Origin: Paeniroseomonas aquatica
GTDB taxonomy: Bacteria > Pseudomonadota > Alphaproteobacteria > Acetobacterales > Acetobacteraceae
Length of the DNA: 64,000 bases
NCBI RefSeq assembly: GCF_030409335.1
Contig: NZ_JAUFPN010000143.1
Coordinates: 1-64,000, forward strand
Direction of reading: 5' to 3'
The notes below the pieces were generated by a model. That model made no database searches, was not told the DNA's origin, and saw only the letters and a list, made by a program, of their open reading frames with translations. Positions 58,400-64,000 of this stretch are shown here, piece by piece (the first letter of the stretch is position 1; the number at the start of each line of letters is the position of its first letter). The translations under genes and the position numbers were made by a program.

Positions 58400-61180
58400 T
58401 CAGGGCGGGGCCGGCGGGCCCTGCCGGCGGGCCGCCATCCCCTTGGCGATCGCCGCCAGCAGCCCCTCCATGGTGAAGGGCTTGACGAGGTGCCCGTCCA
58501 TGCCGGCGCCGCGGCATTCCTCGAGCTGCTCCGCGAAGGCCTGGGCGGTCAGCGCGACGATCGGCACCCGGCCGCGTGGCCCGGGGAGGGCGCGGATCCA
58601 CCGGGTCGCCCCGATCCCGTCCAGCCGCGGCATGCGCAGATCCATCAGGATCAGGTCGAAATCCCCCCCGGCGGCGGCGGCGGCGGCCTCGTCGCCGTCC
58701 TCGGCGAGGGCGACCGCGTGGCCGGCCGCCTGCAGGAAGCCCTGCGCCACGTCCCGGTTGATGGCGCTGTCGTCGGCCACCAGGATGCGGAGCGACGGCC
58801 CGCCCTGGACCGGCAGGGCCGCCGGGGCGGCCTCCGGGGCCACGCGGCCTTCCGCCGCCGCCGCCGCCACATCCCCCGGCGGCAGCTCCAGCCAGAAGAG
58901 GCTGCCGCCGCCGGGGTTGTCCTCATGGCCCAGGCAGCCGCCGAGCAGCGTCGCCAGCCGGGCGGTGATCGCCAGGCCGAGGCCGGCGCTGCCGGAGGGG
59001 TCCTCGGTGCCGCCCAGCCGCTGGAAGGCCTGGAACAGCCGGTGGCGCTTGCCCGGGTCGATGCCCGGGCCGGTGTCCGCCACCTCGACCCGCAGCGACC
59101 GGCCGTCAGCCGTCAGCCGCAGCCGCAGCTCGACCCCGCCCGCCCCGGTGAATTTCACCGCATTGCCCAGCAGGTTGAGCAGGATCTGGCGGAAGCGGGT
59201 GGGGTCGGCGACGATGGCCGGCGGCACCTCCGCCGCGATCACCGGCTGCAGCGAGAGCCCCTTGGCCTCGGCCATCGGCCGGACCACGTCGAGGCACTCC
59301 TGGGCGACGCCGCGGGGGTCGAAGGCGGTCGGCTCCGGCACCGCGTGGTCGGCCTCGATCTCCGAAAGCTCCAGCACGCCGCCGATGATCCGCAGCATGT
59401 GCTTGCCCGCGGTGAGCATCGCCTCCACCCGCCGGGCCTGCGCCGGGCCGAGGCCGCCATCGAGCGACAGCAGCTGGGCATGGCCGAGGACGCCGTTGAG
59501 CGGGGTGCGCAGCTCGTGGCTCATGCCGGCGAGGAAGCGGGACTTGGCCCTGCTCGCCTGCTGCAGCACCGAGGCCAGCTCCTGCCGCACCCGCTCGGCC
59601 TGCTCGGCGGCCAGGGCATGGCCGATCCGCCGCGCCAGGGACCGGTCGGCGGCGCTCCAGGGGAGGGAGCGGCCGCGCACCAGCTCCTGCCAGGCGGCGA
59701 AGGACCGCCGCGGGGAAATCCGGCCGCTCGCCGGGTCCAGGCCCGCGTGCTCGGCCGGGTTGCCGCCCCAGGTGACGGTCCGGGCCAGCTCGGGGCGGAA
59801 CCAGACCACCGCATCCCCGGCGCCATGGCCCAGCCGGACCAGCAGCGCACCGGACGCCTCCGCGGCGCAACCGGCGAATTCGCCGTCCAGCCTGCCGAGG
59901 CTGTCGGTCTCCACCAGGGAGCCGGTGGCCCGGGCCTGGAGCAGCGCCAGCGCCCGGTCCGCCACCGCCAGGGGCGGGGTGCGGCCGAGCGGCAGCAGCA
60001 GGCCCCCCAGGCGAACCACCGCGCCGGTGGCGCCGGTGACGGCGAGGAAGTCCGGCCCTGCCGCCGCCAGCGCCTCGGGCAGCGGCAGGGCCGCGGGCAG
60101 CCCCCGCAGCACAGCCCGCAGCGCCGGGCGCCGCCGCCGCCGCTCCGCCTCGATCTCCTGCGTCCGCAGGCTGGCCAGCAGCACCGAGACGACCTTACCG
60201 AGCAGGTCGGCGGCCAGCCGGGTCTCGAGATCCGGCAGCCGGGGCTGGCGGTGATGGCAGACCAGCAGGCCCCAGAGCAGCGCCTCCTCCGGCGGCTCCT
60301 CGCCGTGGTCCCGGCCGCGGTCCGGCCCGGGCGCCAGGGCCAGGGTCAGGCTGGCGGCGGTGCCCATGTTCCGCATGTACTCCCGGTGGACCGGGGAGAC
60401 GCTGCGCAAGCTGCTGTGGGTGAGGTCGAGCGGCGCCTCCTCGGCGGTGAGGATGGGCACGGGTCGGTAGGCCGAATCGGCGACCAGCCCGAGGCTCTGG
60501 CGGAGATACTGCCGGCGGGCCTGGGCCGGGACGTCGGCGGCGGGGTAGCGCAGGCCGAGCAGGGGCTCCAGCGCCGGGTCGCGGGCCTCGGCGAAGACCT
60601 CGCCATGGCCCTCGGCATCGAAGCGATAGGCCATGACCCGGTCGTAGCCGGTCAGCTGGCGCAGCCCCTGCACCGCCAGCTCGCAGAGCTCGCGCAGGTC
60701 GGCCGCGGCCCTGAAGCGCTCGAGCGTCGGCTGGACCAGCAGCAGCGGCGACTCCGCCGCGGCGGCGGGCGAGGGCGGCTCGAGGTCGAGGCAGAGATGC
60801 CGGCCGGTCCGGTGGGCGCGCAGCTGCAGCATCGGGCCGGCGGGCGGTTGCGCCAGGCACCGGAGGGCGCGCCCGTCGGTCGGCGTGCCGGCCAGCGCGG
60901 CCCAGGCGGCCTCGCCGATCACGGCCCGGAGGGGGCGGCCGAGCAGGGCCTCCGCCGGGGTGCCGAGATGGCCGGCGGCATTGCCGCTGGCATGGGTGAT
61001 CCGGCCATCGGCGGCCAGGGCGGCGAGCAGGGCGCCATGCGGCTGGATCGCCCCGGGCAGGTGGATCGGCTCCCGCGCGCAGGCCTCGGCGTCGAAGCCG
61101 GCGGGATGCGCCGGGGCGGCGTCGGGACCCGGGCCGGGCCGGGGGACGCCATGGGCCGAGGCCGGGGCCGGTTCCTGCAC
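58400..61180 (-). CDS. bphP: Bacteriophytochrome hybrid histidine kinase
   Basis: A 926-residue red/far-red light sensor kinase. The N-terminal PAS has the bilin-attachment Cys34 in EACAREPIHLPGAIQPHG. The GAF domain includes YDRVMAYRFDAEGHGEVFAE, RYPAADVPAQARRQYL (DIP-type motif) and MRNMGTAASLTLAL. A PHY-like region follows (about 325-510). HisKA carries H555 (SRFLAGMSHELRTPLNGVLG). HATPase_c has NLLGNAVKFTG, ADTGPGID and GSAGLGLAIT. A C-terminal receiver has D847 (DLILMDLRMPRLDG). Start GTG at 61180 has GGAGG six bases upstream. No bilin-forming heme oxygenase is adjacent, so biliverdin must come from elsewhere. Confidence 0.95.
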   Translation of the reverse strand: MQEPAPASAHGVPRPGPGPDAAPAHPAGFDAEACAREPIHLPGAIQPHGALLAALAADGRITHASGNAAGHLGTPAEALLGRPLRAVIGEAAWAALAGTPTDGRALRCLAQPPAGPMLQLRAHRTGRHLCLDLEPPSPAAAAESPLLLVQPTLERFRAAADLRELCELAVQGLRQLTGYDRVMAYRFDAEGHGEVFAEARDPALEPLLGLRYPAADVPAQARRQYLRQSLGLVADSAYRPVPILTAEEAPLDLTHSSLRSVSPVHREYMRNMGTAASLTLALAPGPDRGRDHGEEPPEEALLWGLLVCHHRQPRLPDLETRLAADLLGKVVSVLLASLRTQEIEAERRRRRPALRAVLRGLPAALPLPEALAAAGPDFLAVTGATGAVVRLGGLLLPLGRTPPLAVADRALALLQARATGSLVETDSLGRLDGEFAGCAAEASGALLVRLGHGAGDAVVWFRPELARTVTWGGNPAEHAGLDPASGRISPRRSFAAWQELVRGRSLPWSAADRSLARRIGHALAAEQAERVRQELASVLQQASRAKSRFLAGMSHELRTPLNGVLGHAQLLSLDGGLGPAQARRVEAMLTAGKHMLRIIGGVLELSEIEADHAVPEPTAFDPRGVAQECLDVVRPMAEAKGLSLQPVIAAEVPPAIVADPTRFRQILLNLLGNAVKFTGAGGVELRLRLTADGRSLRVEVADTGPGIDPGKRHRLFQAFQRLGGTEDPSGSAGLGLAITARLATLLGGCLGHEDNPGGGSLFWLELPPGDVAAAAAEGRVAPEAAPAALPVQGGPSLRILVADDSAINRDVAQGFLQAAGHAVALAEDGDEAAAAAAGGDFDLILMDLRMPRLDGIGATRWIRALPGPRGRVPIVALTAQAFAEQLEECRGAGMDGHLVKPFTMEGLLAAIAKGMAARRQGPPAPP

Positions 61181-61236
61181 AGCTTGCCTCCGCCCTGGTC
61201 CGGGCTGCATCCGCATCCGTTGCGGCCCGGGTGAGC

Positions 61237-61260
61237 GCCCTGCCGTGGCGCCGGCAGGGC
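61237..61260. terminator. Hairpin in the bphP leader region
   Basis: A 9-bp stem GCCCTGCCG with CGGCAGGGC around six bases, between the bphP start (61180) and its candidate promoter (61329-61357). If transcribed from that promoter, this would be a leader hairpin, possibly an attenuator. It could equally end transcription from mepA. Confidence 0.45.
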
Positions 61261-61328
61261 ATGGCCGGCTGCCCCGGGGGCGGCCAGCCTCCGCTGGTCG
61301 CGGCCAGCCCAGGACCGGCCGCTTGATC

Positions 61329-61357
61329 CATATACGAAACGAATGGCCGGGGCGCAA
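61329..61357 (-). promoter_or_regulatory. Candidate sigma-70-like promoter for bphP
   Basis: On the minus strand TTGCGC (61352-61357), 17 bases, TATATG (61329-61334) in the only AT-rich patch of this gap. The predicted transcript would start near 61322 and have a leader of about 140 bases that includes the hairpin at 61237-61260. The -35 overlaps the stem at 61348-61363. Confidence 0.4.
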
Positions 61358-61363
61358 GCCCCG
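61348..61363. terminator. Hairpin after mepA (GCAA loop)
   Basis: CGGGGC-GCAA-GCCCCG, a 6-bp stem with a GNRA loop 15 bases downstream of the mepA stop (61378). Likely a weak terminator. Confidence 0.45.
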
Positions 61364-61377
61364 CCGGCCCCGCGGCG

Positions 61378-62202
61378 CTAGCGCCCCTGCAGGATCGCGC
61401 CGCAGGCGGCGGGCAGGGCCGGGCGGGGCCCGGGCGGGCGGGGCGCCGGCTGGCGGGCCTCCGGCGTCAGCCACCAGGCGAGCGTCGCGTCGCAGCCGTC
61501 GCCGGCCGGCGGCGGCGGCTGGTCCCGGCACTCCGCCTCGCCGGGCGGGCAGCGCAGCCGGACATGCATGTGGCTGTCGTGGCCGCGCCAGGGGCGGACC
61601 CGGCGGAGCCAGGGGGCGCCCGCTTCGGTGCGGCAGAGCTCGCGCTTGATGGCGTGGTTGACCAGCACCCGGTCGACCCCGGGCAGCTCGGCGGCGAGGC
61701 GGATCAGCCGGGCATGCCCCGGCCGCCAGATGCGGGGATCCACGCCGGTTTCGTCCGGCAGCACCAGCGAGGGGACGGCGATCTCCTCCCGCGCCGCCGG
61801 CGGCAGCGGCGGCTTGGGCGTGAGGTCGAGCCAGATGTCGGCATCCAGCCCCACCTGGTGGCTGGCATGGCCATAGGGCATCGGCCCGCCCCGGGGCTGG
61901 CCGAGGTCGCCGATCCAGAGGACGGGAAGGCCCGCCGCCCGGGTGGCGCGGGTGAGGTCCTGCAGCGTGGCGACCAGGGCCGGGTGGCCCCAGTGGCGGT
62001 TGCGGGAGAGGCGGACGGCCTGCCAGCCGGGACCGTCGGCCGGCAGTGCCACCGCCCCGCCGAGGCAGCCGAGGCCGGTGCCGCCGATGATGCGGGCGGG
62101 GCCGGGCGAGGGGGAGGTCACCCCCGCCCAGCTGGCCGGCGCCTCCGGCGGCCGTGCCGCCGCGGGCGCCGGGAGCGACGCGGCCAGGCCGAGCAGGGCC
62201 AA
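61378..62202 (-). CDS. mepA: Penicillin-insensitive murein endopeptidase (MepA)
   Basis: A LAS-family zinc endopeptidase that cuts D-Ala-mDAP cross-links in peptidoglycan. The zinc and substrate motifs are RNRHWGHPALVATLQ, YGHASHQVGLDADIWLDL and GHDSHMHVRLRCPPGE. An N-terminal signal (LALLGLAASLPAPAAA) precedes the body. Start is uncertain: the TTG at 62202 gives 274 residues and a signal without a basic start, while CTG at 62232 would add LIRRGLVLLG, a proper n-region. No in-frame ATG exists. An overlapping minus-strand mini-frame (MALARGA) ends with TGA exactly where the CTG begins. Confidence 0.9.
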   Translation of the reverse strand: MALLGLAASLPAPAAARPPEAPASWAGVTSPSPGPARIIGGTGLGCLGGAVALPADGPGWQAVRLSRNRHWGHPALVATLQDLTRATRAAGLPVLWIGDLGQPRGGPMPYGHASHQVGLDADIWLDLTPKPPLPPAAREEIAVPSLVLPDETGVDPRIWRPGHARLIRLAAELPGVDRVLVNHAIKRELCRTEAGAPWLRRVRPWRGHDSHMHVRLRCPPGEAECRDQPPPPAGDGCDATLAWWLTPEARQPAPRPPGPRPALPAACGAILQGR

Positions 62203-62241
62203 GCCGAGCAGGACCAGGCCGCGCCGGATCAGGCCCCCCGG

Positions 62242-62263
62242 GCCAAGGCCATCAGGCCTTGGC
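62242..62263. terminator. Hairpin between the export lipoprotein gene and mepA
   Basis: GCCAAGGCC-ATCA-GGCCTTGGC, a 9-bp perfect stem 17 bases after the stop of the export gene (62280) on the minus strand. It lies just upstream of the likely mepA start, so it may reduce read-through into mepA. No T-run follows. Confidence 0.55.
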
Positions 62264-62279
62264 AGGGAGGCCCCGCGTC

Positions 62280-62843
62280 TCAGAAGCGGCGCTCGAAGAC
62301 GGTCACGACGTCGCCGGGCTGCACCAGCGATTCCCGCTCGGCGCGGTATTCGACCGGCCGGGCATCGGGACCGATGCGGGTGATGGAGACGTAGTCCCTG
62401 ATGGCCCGGTAGTTGAAGCCGCCGGCCACCGCCACGGCGGTGAGGGTGGTCATCCCGGGCTGGTAGGGGAACTGGCCGCCACGCTCGACCATGCCGGAGA
62501 CGAAGACCGGCCGGTAGGCGATGACCTGGACCGCGGCGGAAGGATCGCGGAACAGGTTCTTGTCGCGCATCTCCTTCTCGACCGCCCGTTCCACCTCGGT
62601 GGTGGTGAGGCCGGCGGCGCGCACGGTGCCGATCAGCGGCAGGGCGATGGAGCCGGCGTCGGAGACGCGGAAGTCGCCGGTCAGTCGCGGATCGTTGAAG
62701 ACGGTGACGCGGAGCTGGTCCTCCGGGCCGACCCGGTAGGAGGACAGGGTCGCATCCGGCAGCGGTGGCAGTTTGGCCCCTGGTGCGCTACAGGCGGCGA
62801 GGCCGGCGACCAACAGCAGGCAGAATGCGCGGCGGATATGCAT
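62280..62843 (-). CDS. Polysaccharide export lipoprotein (Wza/GumB-like)
   Basis: A 187-residue outer-membrane lipoprotein for capsule or exopolysaccharide export. The signal MHIRRAFCLLLVAGLAAC has the lipidated Cys18 after LAA. The Poly_export domain reads YRVGPEDQLRVTVFNDPRLTGDF, then VSDAGSIALPLIGTVRAAGLTT and VEKEMRDKNLFRDP, followed by an SLBB-like block VFVSGMVERGGQFPYQPGMT. It is shorter than E. coli Wza and ends after one SLBB region, the GumB layout. It is divergent from the GumC-like gene, a sign of a split exopolysaccharide locus. Confidence 0.92.
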   Translation of the reverse strand: MHIRRAFCLLLVAGLAACSAPGAKLPPLPDATLSSYRVGPEDQLRVTVFNDPRLTGDFRVSDAGSIALPLIGTVRAAGLTTTEVERAVEKEMRDKNLFRDPSAAVQVIAYRPVFVSGMVERGGQFPYQPGMTTLTAVAVAGGFNYRAIRDYVSITRIGPDARPVEYRAERESLVQPGDVVTVFERRF

Positions 62844-63026
62844 CGTTTGGCTTTCCTTCCGTGTACTAAAACAAGTTGCAACCGGCCGCCGGCTCGGGAC
62901 TCCTGGCGCCGGCTGGTTCCATAGTCTCTGCCAGACGGCACGCCCGCGGCACATTCGCGTTTCCTTGCGCGCGTGGTTCATCACGCTGATGTTTGCTCGG
63001 CGGTGCGATGTTCGCCAGCCCGTTGA

Positions 63027-63056
63027 TTGACCCGCTTCTCCGCCGGAGCGTAATGG
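63027..63056 (+). promoter_or_regulatory. Candidate promoter for the GumC-like gene
   Basis: TTGACC (63027-63032), 18 bases, TAATGG (63051-63056) in the divergent gap at 62844-63101. The predicted start near 63063 leaves a leader of about 40 bases. The pattern is weak and untested. Confidence 0.35.
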
Positions 63057-63101
63057 CCTGAAGCTCCGCTGCTTTCGCCGCGAAGGAAAGACGCACCTCG
63101 T

Positions 63102-64000
63102 ATGCTGGACAGAACGGTTGAATCGCGGCCTCCCTCCGATCGGAAGCCGCAGCTCCGCACCCCCGCGCCCGTCGCGGCCCCCATCGAACCGGAGGGGATG
63201 ACCGTCACGGCCCTGCTGGCGGCCTTGCGCCGCCGGCGGCTCGTGCTCGTGCTCTGTGCCCTGCTCTTCCCCATCGCGGCCTATGTCGCGGCGAAGCAGC
63301 TGACCCCGCGCTACACCGCCAGCACGACCGTCATGTTCGAGCCGACGGATTACGCGGCGCGGGAGCTCCAGAGCATCCTGCGCGACGAGACCACCACGGA
63401 TGCGGTGCTGGCGAGCCAGGTGGACGTGATCCGCAGCCTGTCGGTCGCCCGCCGGATCGTTCGCCAGTTCGACCTGACCAACCGGGAGGAATTCGCCTGG
63501 TGGGTGACCGAGTCGAAGCGGCCGGAAACCCTGAAGTACCGCTGGCAGGATGCCATCGCGCGCCGATTCGGGGCGCTGTCGCCCTCGCTCGGCGAGCTGC
63601 TGGCGCCCGAGGCGCCCGAGCCGCGCCCCTCCGAGGAGCGGGCCGAGATCGCCGCCGCCGAGGCGGTGCGCGACCGGATGCTGGTGGTGGTGGTGCGCAA
63701 TTCGCGCGTGCTGACCGTCCAATTCACCTCCGAGGACCCGCAGCTGGCGACGGATGCCGCCAACCTGGCCTCCGAGCTTTATATCGCGGATCAGCTGGAA
63801 GCGAAGTTCAATGCGGTGCGGCGGGCCAATGACTGGCTCGACGGCCGGGTCGGTCAGCTCCGCGCCGAGCTGCAGACCACCGAAAGCCGCATCGCCGAGC
63901 TGCGGACCGCCTCGGGCCTGACCCGCGGCGTCAGCGCCGGGCTGGCGACCGAGCAGGTCAGCCGGATCAATAGCGACCTGATCGAGGCCCGCAACCAGCT
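63102..64000 (+). CDS. GumC/Wzz-like exopolysaccharide transport protein, cut by window end
   Basis: The open frame from ATG 63102 runs 299 codons to the window end with no stop, so it is truncated by the window, not broken. It has a short hydrophilic N-terminus, a membrane segment (about 48-65, LVLVLCALLFPIAAYVAAKQ), the Wzz signature YTASTTVMFEP, then a long coiled-coil-rich periplasmic domain (VRRANDWLDGRVGQLRAELQ and on). This is the chain-length/polymerisation protein of the GumC group; the rest may include a second membrane segment and possibly a tyrosine kinase domain. It pairs with the divergent export lipoprotein. Confidence 0.9.
   Translation, partial: MLDRTVESRPPSDRKPQLRTPAPVAAPIEPEGMTVTALLAALRRRRLVLVLCALLFPIAAYVAAKQLTPRYTASTTVMFEPTDYAARELQSILRDETTTDAVLASQVDVIRSLSVARRIVRQFDLTNREEFAWWVTESKRPETLKYRWQDAIARRFGALSPSLGELLAPEAPEPRPSEERAEIAAAEAVRDRMLVVVVRNSRVLTVQFTSEDPQLATDAANLASELYIADQLEAKFNAVRRANDWLDGRVGQLRAELQTTESRIAELRTASGLTRGVSAGLATEQVSRINSDLIEARNQ

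Noticed and set aside
58490-61234. 914-codon plus-strand frame over the bacteriophytochrome gene
   Set aside because: Shadow frame. The minus strand has all bacteriophytochrome and kinase motifs.

Overview
The window is very GC-rich chromosomal DNA with strong G/C bias at third codon positions. It looks like an alphaproteobacterium, most likely Acetobacteraceae of the Roseomonas type. This is an inference from gene content: an aa3-type oxidase subunit IV, HdaA next to ppk/ppx, EipB (DUF1849), a DUF2066 protein, and many tripartite-tricarboxylate (Bug/TctC) binding proteins. No phylogeny was run. I see 62 protein genes, the last cut by the window end. I see no rRNA, tRNA, insertion sequence, prophage or CRISPR array. 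No gene-free stretch exceeds 300 bases; the largest is the 258-base divergent gap at 62844-63101.

Region 1 (1-24 kb) is mostly housekeeping. It holds an ABC-F ATPase, ndk, a 52-residue oxidase subunit IV, purM-purN (minus strand), and a plus-strand run of DUF2066 protein, CDP-alcohol phosphatidyltransferase, AI-2E permease, hdaA, ppk and ppx. Then come a small envelope pair (glycine-zipper lipoprotein and Rap1a/Tai-like protein), rnd, aspS, eipB, a family 5 solute-binding protein facing a TauD dioxygenase, accA, a DHA2-type MFS exporter, and a second AI-2E protein with a long cytoplasmic extension.

Region 2 (24-54.7 kb) is accessory catabolism. Five Bug-type periplasmic binding proteins and one DctP-type protein sit beside enzymes of small organic acids: M20 amidohydrolase, tartrate dehydrogenase, isocitrate lyase/PEP mutase-like protein, haloacid dehalogenase, Ldh2-type dehydrogenase, fumarylacetoacetate hydrolase-like protein, TauD dioxygenase, DadA-like oxidase, iron alcohol dehydrogenase, LLM flavoprotein, two SDRs and a class III aminotransferase. 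None has membrane transporter subunits in the window. The same region carries MarR and HxlR regulators, a secreted protein made of two copies of one domain, a small RTX protein, a GQSN hydrolase with two CBM60-like modules, and a two-HKD phospholipase D protein.

Region 3 (54.7-64 kb) is cell wall, light sensing and exopolysaccharide. It holds an L,D-transpeptidase followed by a DUF882 peptidase (the same pairing as ycbB-ycbK in E. coli), an Hpt protein, a double receiver, a bacteriophytochrome hybrid kinase, a MepA endopeptidase, and a Wza/GumB-like export lipoprotein divergent from a GumC/Wzz-like protein that runs off the end.

Non-coding structure worth noting: a 3 x 25-bp tandem repeat, a 4 x 10-bp phased array before marR, a 3 x 21-bp array before the transpeptidase, a 30-bp palindrome at the RTX promoter, and several hairpins between genes. 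No single locus is clearly a new biological system. The best candidates for follow-up are the AI-2E protein with a possible degenerate cobalamin-binding-like tail, the duplicated-domain secreted protein and the phased repeat arrays.
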